A stretch of 64,000 bases of DNA, taken from contig NZ_CP090366.1 in assembly GCF_021432085.1 (NCBI RefSeq), positions 2,480,001 to 2,544,000 on the forward strand. The letters are read 5' to 3'. Below the pieces are notes generated by a model that worked only from the letters and a program-made list of their open reading frames with translations, was not told the DNA's origin and did no database searches. The stretch is from Stutzerimonas kunmingensis. Its GTDB lineage: Bacteria > Pseudomonadota > Gammaproteobacteria > Pseudomonadales > Pseudomonadaceae. Below are positions 41,444-51,551 of the stretch, piece by piece (position 1 is the first letter of the stretch; each line of letters starts with the position of its first letter). The position numbers and the translations under genes are program-made.

Positions 41444-42802
41444 ATGGCTTACGACTTCGATCTATTCGTCATCGGTGCAGGTTCCGGTGGCGTGCGTGCG
41501 GCGCGCTTCGCTGCAGGTTTCGGCGCGAAGGTGGCGATTGCGGAAAGCCGTTACCTGGGCGGTACCTGTGTCAACGTCGGTTGTGTGCCGAAGAAGCTAC
41601 TGGTCTACGGCGCGCATTACGCCGAAGACATTGGCCAGGCACAGGGCTACGGCTGGACCATCGACGGCGCGACCTTCGACTGGAAGACCCTGATTGCCAA
41701 CAAGGACCGGGAAATCCAGCGACTGAACGGCATCTACCGCAGCATCCTGGTGGATAGCGGCGTGACCCTGCTGCAAGCGCATGCGCGCCTAGTCGATGCC
41801 CATACCGTCGAAGTCGAGGGCAAGCAGTACACGGCCGAGCACATCCTGATCGCTACTGGCGGCTGGCCCCACGTGCCGGCGATTCCGGGGCGTGAGCACG
41901 CTATCACGTCCAATGAAGCTTTCTACCTCGAATCCTTGCCGCGACGTGTGCTGGTGGTCGGTGGTGGCTATATCGCCGTCGAGTTCGCCTCGATCTTCCA
42001 TGGCTGCGGTGCCGATACCAAGCTGCTCTATCGCGGTGAATTGTTCCTGCGCGGTTTCGATGGCTCGCTCCGCGATCACATGAAGGACGAGATGATCAAG
42101 AAGGGCGTGGATCTGCAGTTCAACGCCGACATCGTGCATATCGACAAGCAGACCGATGGCAGCCTGCTCGCGACGCTGGAAGACGGCCGCACGCTGGAAG
42201 CGGACTGCATCTTCTACGCGACAGGCCGCCGTCCGATGCTGGACAACCTGGGGCTGGAAAAGGCCGGCGTAGCGCTGGATGCCCGAGGTTTCATTGCCGT
42301 GGACGATGAATACCGTACCTCGGTGTCTTCGATTCTGGCGATTGGCGACGTGATCGGTCGCGTGCAGCTGACACCCGTCGCACTGGCTGAGGGCATGGCC
42401 GTGGCGCGGCGGCTATTCAAGCCGGAGCAATATCGCAAGGTCGATTACACGACCATCCCGACCGCGGTGTTCAGTCTGCCGAACATGGCAACTGTCGGGC
42501 TGACCGAGGAGGAGGCGCGCGAGCAGGGCTACAAGGTAACGATCTTCGAAAGTCGTTTCCGGCCGATGAAGCTGACCATGACCGATAGCCTCGAGCGCAG
42601 CCTGATGAAGCTGGTGGTGGATGCTGAGACCGACCGTGTGCTCGGCTGCCATATGGCGGGACCGGATGCCGGCGAGATCATGCAGGGGCTGGGCGTGGCG
42701 CTGAAGGCCGGGGCCACCAAGCAGGTGTTCGACGACACGCTGGGCATCCACCCGACGGCCGCCGAAGAGTTCGTCACCATGCGCACACCGGCGGCGATCT
42801 GA
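41444..42802 (+). CDS. gor: Glutathione reductase
   Basis: The protein is 452 residues with the FAD motif [14 protein letters not shown], the redox-active disulfide [13 protein letters not shown], the NADPH motif [13 protein letters not shown] and the interface motif [12 protein letters not shown]. It keeps glutathione reduced in the cytoplasm. ATG 41444 follows AGAAGGAG. Confidence 0.96.
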   Translation: MAYDFDLFVIGAGSGGVRAARFAAGFGAKVAIAESRYLGGTCVNVGCVPKKLLVYGAHYAEDIGQAQGYGWTIDGATFDWKTLIANKDREIQRLNGIYRSILVDSGVTLLQAHARLVDAHTVEVEGKQYTAEHILIATGGWPHVPAIPGREHAITSNEAFYLESLPRRVLVVGGGYIAVEFASIFHGCGADTKLLYRGELFLRGFDGSLRDHMKDEMIKKGVDLQFNADIVHIDKQTDGSLLATLEDGRTLEADCIFYATGRRPMLDNLGLEKAGVALDARGFIAVDDEYRTSVSSILAIGDVIGRVQLTPVALAEGMAVARRLFKPEQYRKVDYTTIPTAVFSLPNMATVGLTEEEAREQGYKVTIFESRFRPMKLTMTDSLERSLMKLVVDAETDRVLGCHMAGPDAGEIMQGLGVALKAGATKQVFDDTLGIHPTAAEEFVTMRTPAAI

Positions 42803-42842
42803 AAGCATGCTGGCGGCCGCCTGCGGCGGCGCGCCAGATCAC

Positions 42843-43349
42843 TCAGTGATGATGCCCTGGCGCAGCACCGCCGGCAGCCGGGGCGTCTACCTCGATGCTC
42901 ACCTCGGTGGTGATCTCGCCGCCGTCCTCGAACTGCAGCGTCACGGGGAAGCTCTCCCCAGCCACCAGCGGCTGCTTGAGCCCGAACAGCATCACGTGAT
43001 TGCCACCCGGCTTGAACTCCACCTTGCCAGCCGCGGGCACGTCGACCGCCTCGACCTGCTGCATCTTCATCATGTCGCCCTGATGCACATGGGTGTGCAG
43101 CTCGGTCTTTTCGGCACGTGAGGTCTGCGCCCCGATCAGGCGCTGTGGCTGCTGACCACGATTTTCCAGTATGAAGTACACCGCGCCAGTCGGAGCGCTG
43201 GGCGGCATCGCCCGCGACCACGCCTGGCTGACAGCCAACTCACTCGTGGCCGCTTGTGTCGAAGCCTGATGGTCGTGGTGGTGCTCCTGCGCAAGGGCAG
43301 GCAAGCAGAGTGCCGCAAAAGTACCAGCGGCCAGTAAGCGAAGCAGCAT
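42843..43349 (-). CDS. Periplasmic PCu(A)C copper chaperone
   Basis: The protein is 168 residues with a signal peptide (to ALA-Q), His-rich ends (EHHHDH at the N-terminus, GHHH at the C-terminus) and the copper site spread over ELHTHVHQGDMMKM and GNHVMLFGL. PCu(A)C proteins deliver Cu(I) to cytochrome oxidase. The gene stands alone here. Confidence 0.88.
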   Translation of the reverse strand: MLLRLLAAGTFAALCLPALAQEHHHDHQASTQAATSELAVSQAWSRAMPPSAPTGAVYFILENRGQQPQRLIGAQTSRAEKTELHTHVHQGDMMKMQQVEAVDVPAAGKVEFKPGGNHVMLFGLKQPLVAGESFPVTLQFEDGGEITTEVSIEVDAPAAGGAAPGHHH

Positions 43350-43790
43350 GAGAGAACTCCCGTTCTGTTGAGATGCGCCATATTACGCCGCTGGCCCTGC
43401 AGCGGTACGTCTGGGTAGTCGACTTATCGGTCGACCATGGCCTGCGTGCCGCGCGATGGAGAGGAGGGTGCAGCAATTTGCCACAGGTGTGTTTGTGACA
43501 CTATATTGCGACGCCTGCACTTGCAGCCATCGAGGATTTCTGTAGCACCTGATTTTTCTGAGCGAAGCGTTTATCAAGCGCGGCTGATCGGCTTCCTCCA
43601 TCAAGTGATTGCTCCGACCCTGGTGCTCGGTCATGATCGGCGGCCGCTCAAACAAGCTCGGTACTCCCGGCCATCAGAAGTCAGGGCAACCGATCAATAC
43701 ACTTTCTTTTTCACGCCCCGACGGTTTTTGGGGCATACGAGCTTGTCGTTTCCTTGCAAAGCGCAGGACGCGTCATGTGTTTATACGGAC
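43350..43790. other. 441-bp gap before the sialidase-like gene
   Basis: No convincing gene is seen. The frame of the next gene is open through most of it, but composition changes and there is no signal or ribosome site before 43791. GCCCC and GGGGC near 43716-43735 could form a hairpin. Confidence 0.4.
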
Positions 43791-45095
43791 ATGATTTATA
43801 TGAGTTCTGGAAAGTTCGGATTTCTTCCCACCTGCCTGTCTGTCATCGCCCTTGCAGCTATTTTCACTACCGCCTGGTGGCTTCATCCTGAACGAGCGGT
43901 TTCTGGGTTCGCTGTAGCCAATTCTCATGCTCTGCCGCTCGCCAGCAAGGGACCGTTTTACAGCACCCGCTTCGCATCCTCCGATCTCGACGAATTTGTC
44001 CATGCCTCCTCGGTGACCTCCTTGCCGGATGGTGGCCTGATGGCCGTATGGTTTGCCGGTTCACGCGAAGGGGCTGCGGATGTTCAGGTGCGCGGCGCGC
44101 GATTCGACGCGATTGCGGCGGAGTGGGGCGACGAACTGGTCCTGGCAACTCGCGAGTCGACCCAGAAGGCGACCCAGAAGCACATACGCAAGCTCGGCAA
44201 TCCGGTCATTGCGCTGGCTCCCGACAACAGGCTGTGGCTGTTCTATGTGTCGGTATCGATCGGTGGCTGGGCTGGAAGCGCCATCAACGCCATGTATTCG
44301 GATGATCTGGGAAAAACCTGGTCGACTCCCAGGCAGCTGATCACCACCCCCTTCTTGAACATCAGTACACTGGTGCGCAATGCCCCGGTATTCCATCAGG
44401 ACGGCACCATAGGGCTGCCCGTCTACCACGAGTTCCTCGGCAAGTTCGCCGAGTATCTGTACATCAGCCCGAACGGCGAGGTGATCGGTAAAAGTCGAAT
44501 CAGCAAAGGCAACGATTCACTGCAACCAACAGTGGTGCCGATGGACGAGCAACACGCCGTTGCCATGCTGCGCTATGCAGGCTCCAGCCATCATCGCGTG
44601 CTCGCCAGCCGCACCGCGGATGCCGGCAGAACCTGGAGCAAGCCTTATCCGATCGACCCGGCCAACCCCAATTCCGCGCTCGCAGCGGTGGCCACGCCCA
44701 ACCATGGCCTGCTGGTTGCCCTGAATGATCTGGAGGACGGACGTTTCCGTCTTCGCCTGATGGAGACCGACTCGAGCCTCGATCTCTGGAAGCCGGTGAT
44801 TGACCTGGACGAATCACCTGACCCGGAGGGCAATCCGTTCACCCCGGAGGTATATCGGGAAATCATCGGCGACAAGTTTCGCCTTTCCAGCGGGCCGCGG
44901 CGGCTATCGCTGGTGGACGAGTTTCTGAAAAACCTGGATAAGCGTGTCTGCAAGACCCATGGCTGCGATTTCGAGTACGAGTATCCCTACTTCATCAGGA
45001 GCGCCGACGGTCTCTACCACCTGGTCTATTCCTGGAACAACACATTCATCAAACACGTCAGCTTCAATGATGCCTGGCTACTGGAGCAGCTCTGA
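43791..45095 (+). CDS. Sialidase-like (BNR) exported protein
   Basis: From ATG 43791 the protein is 434 residues with one N-terminal membrane anchor (GFLPTCLSVIALAAIFTTAW). The rest is a six-bladed propeller with Asp-box motifs (SDDLGKTWSTPR and TADAGRTWSKPY) and the C-terminal YHLVYSWNNTFIKHVSFN. It fits the BNR_2 sialidase/neuraminidase-like group. ATG 43800 is an equal candidate; neither has a strong ribosome site. The stop shares a base with the next gene's start. Substrate is not known; a role on cell-surface glycans is inferred from the neighbours. Confidence 0.78.
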   Translation: MIYMSSGKFGFLPTCLSVIALAAIFTTAWWLHPERAVSGFAVANSHALPLASKGPFYSTRFASSDLDEFVHASSVTSLPDGGLMAVWFAGSREGAADVQVRGARFDAIAAEWGDELVLATRESTQKATQKHIRKLGNPVIALAPDNRLWLFYVSVSIGGWAGSAINAMYSDDLGKTWSTPRQLITTPFLNISTLVRNAPVFHQDGTIGLPVYHEFLGKFAEYLYISPNGEVIGKSRISKGNDSLQPTVVPMDEQHAVAMLRYAGSSHHRVLASRTADAGRTWSKPYPIDPANPNSALAAVATPNHGLLVALNDLEDGRFRLRLMETDSSLDLWKPVIDLDESPDPEGNPFTPEVYREIIGDKFRLSSGPRRLSLVDEFLKNLDKRVCKTHGCDFEYEYPYFIRSADGLYHLVYSWNNTFIKHVSFNDAWLLEQL

Positions 45096-45682
45096 TGCCT
45101 GAACTCTGGCAAGCGCATCTGACCTTCGGGTTACTCGCTTTCATCGTCACGCCTGGATTTGGCTTCGGCCGAGGGGTTCAAGGGCTTCGCCTTTTGCTCC
45201 TGCTGGGGATCAGCTTCATTCCTGTGGACGGTTTGTCACTGGCCGCCTACATGCGCAGCTTCACTGATGACGTGGCCATCACGACGCTGGTGGCGCTGGC
45301 ATTTTTCGCGGCAGTGCGCTTGGGACTGATGGCGATGCCGCCGCAGAACGCGCGCGTGCAATTATTGATCGCGATGGCGGGGCTAGCGCTTTTTCTCTAC
45401 CCGGCAACGATGGGCCTGTCCTATCTGGACCCCTATCAACTCGGTTACGCCCCCCGCCCGCTGATCGCAGTGGTGGGCGTGCTTGCCCTGGGCTTGCTGC
45501 TGCTCAAGAACTGGCTGGGCGCTTCCATGCTCGGCCTTGCCACCTTGGCGTTCAGCCTGGGGATCAAGCCGTCGCCCAATTACTGGGACTATCTGCTAGA
45601 CCCCTTCATCGCCTTGTTCAGCTGCGGGGCGTTGCTCGTCTATGCCTGCAAGGCACTCGTGCGCAAGCCAATGCCCGCGTGA
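45095..45682 (+). CDS. Multi-spanning membrane protein of unknown function
   Basis: The protein is 195 residues with about six hydrophobic segments and few charged residues. It is coupled to the sialidase-like gene (TGATG overlap) and followed 74 bp later by a phosphoglycerol-transferase-like gene. I recognise no family motif. It may form a complex with the propeller protein. Confidence 0.75.
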   Translation: MPELWQAHLTFGLLAFIVTPGFGFGRGVQGLRLLLLLGISFIPVDGLSLAAYMRSFTDDVAITTLVALAFFAAVRLGLMAMPPQNARVQLLIAMAGLALFLYPATMGLSYLDPYQLGYAPRPLIAVVGVLALGLLLLKNWLGASMLGLATLAFSLGIKPSPNYWDYLLDPFIALFSCGALLVYACKALVRKPMPA

Positions 45683-45756
45683 CGAAAATTACTCCAGCCG
45701 ACCTGTGATGGCTCGGCTGCGCTATTTGACGATTCGATAGATTCGAGGTTGGGACA

Positions 45757-47793
45757 ATGGGTTGGCTTCAGTCGCGGCGCCTGCATTACTGGTTCGGTGC
45801 AGTCGGGATTCTGTTCATTGCGCTCGCAGCATTGCGCGGGATTTTCTTCGTCGGTTTCTCCGGGCTGGAGCCCACCGCGCTCGGCACGGTCGATGCCGTA
45901 CCCGAAACGCTCGGAATCGGCCTGCGTTTCGACCTTCGCCTGGCGATCCTGTTGATGTTGCCGATCGCGCTGTTGGCGTGGCTGCCGGTCTGGAACCTAA
46001 CGCGCTCCCGCGTCCTTCGCTGGGTGGCGCGGCTCTATCTGGCACTGGCGCTTGGTGCAGTGCTGCTGGTCTACATCATCGATTTTGGCCACTACGCCTA
46101 TCTCGGGGTGCGCATCAATGCCACCGTGTTGCGCTTTCTGGAGGACGCGCAGATATCCACCGACATGGTCTGGCAAACCTATCCAGTAGTCTGGATCACC
46201 CTTGGCTGGGCGGCGGCAACCGCTCTGGTGTGGTGGCTGCTGCTGCGCTTCGAGCGGGTCACGCTGGATCGTCCGGCAAAGCGAATCAGCCGGCTTTCAC
46301 TGATCTGGGGTAGTGCGCTGATGGTGGTGGCTGTCTTCGTCGCCATCCTCGGGCGCGTCGACAATATCAATCTGGAAAACCCGGTGCCGCTGCGCTGGAG
46401 CGATGCGTTCTTCTCGGGTGACAACCAGATCGCAGCCCTTGGCCTGAATCCGGTGATCTTCCTCTATGACACGCTGAAGGTCCCCAATCAGCCGTATGAC
46501 CGGGAACAGGTCGAGGCCCATTACGATGTCGTCAGCCGTTACCTAGGCGTCGACCAGCCTGATGCGAAAACGCTTAATTTCAGCCGGGAGCAGGGCGTTC
46601 AACCCTATGCGATTGACGGAAAGCGGCCGAATGTCGTCTTCGTCATGCTCGAATCCCTGGGAACCACCGCGGTGGGCGCCTACGGCAATCCGCTCAATCC
46701 AACTCCCAATATCGATCGGCTGGCCAAGCAGAGCTGGTTCTTCAAGAACTTCTACGTTCCCGTGACCGGCACCGCGAAGACCGTTTGGGCGAGCATATCC
46801 GGCGTACCAGACGTTTCCCGGCAGGAAACCGCGACGCGCAATCCGCTGATCACCCGTCAACACAGCCTCGTCAACGCGCTGCAGGGCTACGACAAGTACT
46901 ACATGATTGGCGGCAATTCCGGCTGGGCCAATATGAATGCCCTGATCCGCCAGAGCATCGACGACATCCAGCTATATGAAGAGCGCCACTGGAACTCTCC
47001 GATGGTGGATGTGTGGGGTATCTCCGATCTGGACCTGTTCAAGGAAAGTGACCGGCTGCTGCGAGAGCAGGGGGAGGGCAAGCCCTTCTTTGCCTATATC
47101 CAGACGGCGGGCAACCATCGTCCGTTCACCATACCCAAGCAGAACGACGGCTTCGAAGCCCTCGATCTGCCTTTGGAAAAGGTGCAGGGCGCCGGTTCCC
47201 GCAGCGTGGCGCAGTACAACGCGGTCCGCCTTCTGGATTTCAACATCGGCCGCCTGATGGAGATTGCGAAGGAAGGCGGCTGGTACGACAACACCATCTT
47301 CGTCATGTTTGGCGACCACAACACGCGCATCGCTCAGATTCCGCACATGCTGCCGGCATACGAGAAGCTGGGGCTCGAGAGCAATAACGTTCCGTTGTTG
47401 ATCCATGCGCCCAAGCTGCTGGAGCCACGAGTGATCGAAGAGGCCGTGGGTCTGGCCGATCTGCTACCGACCGTACTAGGCATGGCCGGCATGGAGTTTC
47501 GCAACGGTGCAATGGGACGCGACATCCAGCAGCCGGCTCCTGAAGGGGAGCGCGTGGTTCCACTCGTGCTCCGCGAAGGCACGTTCCCGCTGATTGGTGG
47601 CGTGACCAAGGACTTTCTTCTGCAGATGCAGCACGACGGCAGCCAGCCGACCCTGCACGAAATTGCATCACCGGAGCCTCTGGTCGACGTAGCCGACCGG
47701 TATCCCGAGGAATTCCAGCGACTTGTCGCCCTGACACGGGGACTGCACGAGGCATCGCGCCTGATGCTCTATCAGAACGTCAGGAAGGACTGA
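45757..47793 (+). CDS. LtaS/MdoB-type sulfatase-fold phosphoglycerol transferase
   Basis: The protein is 678 residues: five N-terminal membrane helices, then a periplasmic sulfatase-fold domain. The metal and nucleophile sites are visible as VVFVMLESLGTTAVGAYGNP, the Thr in VTGTAKTVWASISG, and FGDHNTRIA near the end. Such enzymes move phosphoglycerol from phosphatidylglycerol to glucans or other acceptors and release diacylglycerol. The diacylglycerol kinase gene 95 bp away fits recycling of that product. ATG 45757 follows GAGGTTGGGA. Confidence 0.85.
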   Translation: MGWLQSRRLHYWFGAVGILFIALAALRGIFFVGFSGLEPTALGTVDAVPETLGIGLRFDLRLAILLMLPIALLAWLPVWNLTRSRVLRWVARLYLALALGAVLLVYIIDFGHYAYLGVRINATVLRFLEDAQISTDMVWQTYPVVWITLGWAAATALVWWLLLRFERVTLDRPAKRISRLSLIWGSALMVVAVFVAILGRVDNINLENPVPLRWSDAFFSGDNQIAALGLNPVIFLYDTLKVPNQPYDREQVEAHYDVVSRYLGVDQPDAKTLNFSREQGVQPYAIDGKRPNVVFVMLESLGTTAVGAYGNPLNPTPNIDRLAKQSWFFKNFYVPVTGTAKTVWASISGVPDVSRQETATRNPLITRQHSLVNALQGYDKYYMIGGNSGWANMNALIRQSIDDIQLYEERHWNSPMVDVWGISDLDLFKESDRLLREQGEGKPFFAYIQTAGNHRPFTIPKQNDGFEALDLPLEKVQGAGSRSVAQYNAVRLLDFNIGRLMEIAKEGGWYDNTIFVMFGDHNTRIAQIPHMLPAYEKLGLESNNVPLLIHAPKLLEPRVIEEAVGLADLLPTVLGMAGMEFRNGAMGRDIQQPAPEGERVVPLVLREGTFPLIGGVTKDFLLQMQHDGSQPTLHEIASPEPLVDVADRYPEEFQRLVALTRGLHEASRLMLYQNVRKD

Positions 47794-47888
47794 GTTCCAG
47801 GGCGGTGACTGCCTATCCGCGAGCTGTCTGACACAGCGCGCGGCTGGGCAGATCGGGCGAACATGAGCGTGAAGTTACAGCGCCAGGC

Positions 47889-48275
47889 TCAATAGAGAAT
47901 CATCACCCAGGTAACCGCTACCATCACCAGCGACAGCAGTTGCGCCGCGCTGCCCATGTCCTTGGCGTTCTTGGAAAGCGGGTGAAGTTCGAGCGAGATT
48001 CGGTCGATTGCTGCCTCTATCGCCGAATTGACGAGCTCGACCACCAGTGTCAACAACGGCACGATCACTAGTAACAAGCGTTCGATTCGGCTGACGTCGA
48101 GCGTGAACGCCAGTGGTATCAGGACAGCGTTGAGTAGAAGCAGCTGTCTGAAGGCAGCTTCGCCGACGATCGCAGCACGGATACCTGCAATGGAGTATCC
48201 CAGCGCCCTCAGGATTCGCCTGAGACCTGAGTGCCCCTTGAGCGATTGCGCGTTGAGTTCTTCGATGCTGCTCAT
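47889..48275 (-). CDS. dgkA: Diacylglycerol kinase DgkA
   Basis: The protein is 128 residues with three membrane helices and the catalytic stretch ELVNSAIEAAIDRISLELHPLSKNAKDMGSA (quoted in part from the family motif). It phosphorylates diacylglycerol at the inner membrane. ATG 48275 has AGGAAG six bases upstream. It converges on the phosphoglycerol-transferase gene and is the last chromosomal gene before the dif site. Confidence 0.94.
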   Translation of the reverse strand: MSSIEELNAQSLKGHSGLRRILRALGYSIAGIRAAIVGEAAFRQLLLLNAVLIPLAFTLDVSRIERLLLVIVPLLTLVVELVNSAIEAAIDRISLELHPLSKNAKDMGSAAQLLSLVMVAVTWVMILY

Positions 48276-48414
48276 GTTCAACTTCCTGGCAGAATTGTGG
48301 CGAGTATAAGCATCCCGCGGCAGCGAGCGCGTGCTGATCGTGGCTAAACGAATACCAGAGAGGGAATGGACCTAAAGGTGGCGATGGCAACGCACAGCCA
48401 TTATTACAAACGTA

Positions 48415-48442
48415 ATTTAACATAATATAGATTATGCGAACC
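48415..48442. other. dif: dif site (XerCD recombination site), left junction of the inovirus array
   Basis: Read on the plus strand it has the XerD arm ATTTAACATAA, a 6-base centre TATAGA and the XerC arm TTATGCGAACC, an almost exact match to the dif sites known from P. aeruginosa and E. coli. Everything from the XerC arm on (48432) is phage DNA. The XerC arm of the original chromosome is found at 57717, followed by ATACGACTT. Chromosome dimer resolution can still work at this restored site. It also places the window at the replication terminus. Confidence 0.93.
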
Positions 48443-48445
48443 GCC

Positions 48446-48577
48446 TCATTTGTCCTGGTCCAGGTCTTCACAGCGTGAGCGCCAAGCCAGTTCATCTTCA
48501 ACGAGCCGGTGCTGCGTGGTTAGCCAGTTGTACAGATCGCGCAGCTCGTCGTCGGTGTATTGCGACATGTCGTCCAT
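48446..48577 (-). CDS. Small acidic protein at the end of the inovirus
   Basis: The 43-residue frame starts MDDMSQYTDDELRDLYNW and ends four bases from the dif arm. It is the last gene of the phage transcript after zot. The frame is open far upstream, but ATG 48577 begins a helix-rich acidic stretch. The ribosome site is weak. No family is recognised. Confidence 0.45.
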   Translation of the reverse strand: MDDMSQYTDDELRDLYNWLTTQHRLVEDELAWRSRCEDLDQDK

Positions 48578-48677
48578 GGAATATCCAAGAGTGGCGAATG
48601 CGGTTCGTTCGGAAGGAATGGCCCTGCCTGCGGCCTTGGCGGAAACCGGGTCCCGTCCGCAAGCGGACTCCCCCCAG

Positions 48678-49826
48678 TTATCCGCCTGCGGCCTTGTCAG
48701 GGGTCTTGCTGGCGAGCGATACGGTCGGCAGCGCGGATATGACATAGCCCAGGTCGTAACCCTTGTATTCGAGCGCTATGACGGTCGGTGACTCATAGGT
48801 GATCGTATAGCCGGCGTCTGTCAGGTCGCGGAACGAGACCTGACGGATGGGCTGGCCGTTCTGAGCGACAGTCAGGTATCCGGCGAGGTAGGGGCGCGGG
48901 TTGCCGTCCTGGTCTGGACGGTCGCCCTTCATGACTGCCGATAGGAAGAGCTGGTAGCCCTGGTAAGGGTGTATCTGCTGGTCAGGGCCACGAGGCTCGG
49001 CAACTTCGGCAGGCGGGGCCGCGGGTTCTTGCTGCACCTGGACGACGGGCGCAGGCTCCGGGCGCTTGACTGGCGGTGGTTGCTTGCCGGTGTCGCGGTT
49101 GAGGTTCCAGGTAATCATGCAGGCGGCAATGATGAACATAAGCGCCGCGCCCTTGAAAGGCCAGCGCTTCCAGATCGGGACGATATCGTTTGCTTCCAGC
49201 TCGGCGGCTGCGGCTGAAGATCGCGTGTGGCTCTTCCAGAATCCGAAGTAAGTTTTTTCATACTGCCGGATCGAAGTGTTGACGACCTCGCCGCGCAGGC
49301 CGTCCTGAACCTTGCGGATGTAGCGGTCATTAGTGCCGAACGCAGTGGCTTTCTTGCAGCGATAGACGACCTGGACGAGATCGCGAATCGCTCGGTTGAT
49401 CTTGCCGTAACTCTGAGTGATCAACAGAACGTCAGCGCCTTCGTGACGGTGCAGTGAATACCATTCTTCAACCTCGACAGGCGTACCGCGTACCGGCAAG
49501 GCCAGATGGCATTCGTCGATGATGTAGAGCGGGCCTGTACCGGTTTCCTCCTGGCGCCAAGGATCACCGTAGTGACTCTCCTGGCTGAACGGACGAACGA
49601 GGCGGCTACCCTCCTACCTGGTCTTGGGGTCGGTATATCGCTCGGTATAAGGCTCCCGGATTTCGATCAGGTGGCAGTACTCAGGAAAGTACGTCTGGAA
49701 CTTCTCCATCACCAGGGCAAGGTTTGTGATGACCTTGCGCCCTTGCTTGAGCGCGGGAATCAGGTGAAAGACAACGGCTTCGTGTGACTTACCGCCACCC
49801 GGCTGGCCAAGCATCAGGTTGATCAT
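48678..49826 (-). pseudogene. zot: Zot-like phage assembly ATPase (pI) with internal amber stop
   Basis: One continuous frame of 383 codons carries Walker A (GQPGGGKSHEA) at the start, the RPFSQESHYGDPW region, Walker B (LYIIDECHLALP), one membrane helix (ALMFIIAACMITW) and a Pro-rich periplasmic tail. A single TAG at 49614-49616 (codon 71) separates the two parts of the ATPase domain. Zot/pI drives phage extrusion at the inner membrane. The start ATG shares its base with the stop of the DUF2523 gene, the usual order in inoviruses. Confidence 0.88.
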
Positions 49827-50164
49827 CAGGAACCCCAGCGAACGAACGGAACAGTTTGAAGGATGAATCGGATGACCAGGGCAGCAACAATGATGGTGAT
49901 GGCCTGGGTAACTCCAATTGCGCCCAACATCTGGCCGACCTCAGGCGGGATCATTGAGTAATACGTCTGAGGATCGAACGGGATGTTTATTGCGTTTAGC
50001 GCTGTTGCGGCAACGGACAACATGCCATCTACGAACCAACAGCCGAGGTCCGTTGCCATGTTCCAGATATCTTTAAATATCTGCGTAAAGACAGACAAAA
50101 ATCACTTGGCGAAGCCAACGATCTTGGCTAGCAGCGCTGTGAAGAAGTTACCGATGGCAGCCAT
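49826..50164 (-). pseudogene. DUF2523/pVI-like minor coat protein with internal TGA
   Basis: ATG 50164 lies right after the pIII stop and starts MAAIGNFFTALLAKIVGFAK, then a TGA at 50102-50104, then the same frame goes on FLSVFTQIFKDIWN to the normal end (111 codons in all). TGA in place of TGG (Trp) would restore a protein of typical length. If translation restarts, TTG 50098 gives 90 residues. Three hydrophobic segments and position between pIII and Zot match the DUF2523 family. Confidence 0.72.
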
Positions 50165-50165
50165 A

Positions 50166-51551
50166 TCAACCCCCGAACGTAATGGCACGCGCCGTGAATA
50201 GCGCAGTAACGAGCATGATGACTTTTATGAAGTCGAAGACATAACAGAGGTTAACGAATGGGACGTTTCCGTAACTTGCCCAACTGGCGATGTTGAATGA
50301 CATAGACCAGGACGGGCACGAGCCAGAGAACTGGGGAATGAACGACTGGAGGAAAGACATAAACTGGCTGTTATCGAATTTAGCCTGAGCATTCTGCCAG
50401 ACGCCATCAAGGCCATCGGGGTACTTCTGCTGATAGAACGGCTCGACTGGCGGAAACTCGCTATCAGTAAAGTTTATATCCTGATCTTCATCTTCACGCG
50501 GCTGATCGGTCTCCGGCTCAGTTTCGGTCGTGGTTTCCGTGGTTCCGTCTGGTTTGGTGACGATGGTGGTCTTGGTGCTGCGATAGTCGTAATAATTATT
50601 GCCGTACGTGATGTCATACCGGGTGTTACTTGTGGTGGACGTAGTGCCAGCGGGTGATGTCGTGGTCGTGGTTGGCCCCGGCTCTGTAACGCTAGACGGC
50701 CCTTCAAGCCACGTATTGTCGCGCAGGGACTCATAACAGGCTTGCGGGTTTAGGCCACCTTCACAATGCTCGCGCAGACGCTCTTTCAGCCACTCGGAAT
50801 CCTTGGCTGCCGCCGCCGCTTCCATCAGATCATAGTCGGCATCAGTTGCAATCCTAGAACCTTCCGCCTCACAACCACCTGATACCGGATTATATGTAGA
50901 GCCTGAGGGGCATGATGAGCCATATCTATAAAGGGTCCACGTAGTATCAGGCATGGCTGCACCAGATGTTGATTTTACTGTCGCGGTACAGGTCGCTTGA
51001 TTAGTGGTCAGTATTTTATGGCTCTTATATGTATAGATAGCCCCGGATGATATCCGGCCATTAGTCAGTTTCTGACAGCTTTCATACGGAGTTAAACCAC
51101 GGAACGATAAATCCGATGACGTAATGCCCCAATAATAGCCGCCGGGCACAGTCTGAGTGCTGGGAACATGCACCTGATTGTCTTTTATAAATCCATCGAC
51201 AGAATCAAGCATATACTGAAGACCGATCCCAAGAACGGCACCATAGACACCGCCTCGGAGGTTCGTTGTCATGCCCTTTACAGTACGTGGGATCGAGTAA
51301 TCATATGTCGGTTTAATTGGCAGCTTGGTGCCCTTAGACCCGCCACCATATGAAGAAGGAATGTATTCAGTCTTGCCATCACCGGGAACGTGGAGTGTGT
51401 CGCCACTCCTGGAAGAGCCGTTACCAGAGCCGATAACTTGACCATCCGAAGGCATGGAGACAGATTTACGGGTTGCCGCATGGGCGTGGCCGATTGAGAG
51501 TACGACCAGGAGGGTTAGAACCGCTGATTTACTCCAGTAATGAATGCCCAT
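50166..51551 (-). CDS. pIII/TspB-like minor coat (adsorption) protein
   Basis: The protein is 461 residues: signal peptide (to HAHA), an N-terminal Gly/Ser-rich part, a Thr/Pro-rich linker (EPGPTTTTTSPAGTTSTT), an acidic stretch and a C-terminal TspB-like domain ending in one membrane helix (CYVFDFIKVIMLVTALFTA). The C-terminal Cys-rich part (SGSCPSWSMSF) resembles TspB of Neisseria phages. It would bind the host receptor, probably a pilus. It overlaps the preceding small coat gene by 37 bases. Confidence 0.82.
   Translation of the reverse strand: MGIHYWSKSAVLTLLVVLSIGHAHAATRKSVSMPSDGQVIGSGNGSSRSGDTLHVPGDGKTEYIPSSYGGGSKGTKLPIKPTYDYSIPRTVKGMTTNLRGGVYGAVLGIGLQYMLDSVDGFIKDNQVHVPSTQTVPGGYYWGITSSDLSFRGLTPYESCQKLTNGRISSGAIYTYKSHKILTTNQATCTATVKSTSGAAMPDTTWTLYRYGSSCPSGSTYNPVSGGCEAEGSRIATDADYDLMEAAAAAKDSEWLKERLREHCEGGLNPQACYESLRDNTWLEGPSSVTEPGPTTTTTSPAGTTSTTSNTRYDITYGNNYYDYRSTKTTIVTKPDGTTETTTETEPETDQPREDEDQDINFTDSEFPPVEPFYQQKYPDGLDGVWQNAQAKFDNSQFMSFLQSFIPQFSGSCPSWSMSFNIASWASYGNVPFVNLCYVFDFIKVIMLVTALFTARAITFGG

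Noticed and set aside
43437..43790. N-terminal extension of the sialidase-like protein by 118 codons
   Set aside because: The extension has no signal or domain, and the membrane anchor begins right after ATG 43791.
48446..48745. Longer version (99 codons) of the small gene next to dif
   Set aside because: The first 56 codons cover a hairpin and have no protein-like pattern; only the last 43 codons from ATG 48577 look real.
49614..50104. Stop-codon recoding to explain the interrupted phage genes
   Set aside because: TAG, TGA and TAA each occur once as interruptions while ordinary genes end with the same codons; decay or base errors explain it better.
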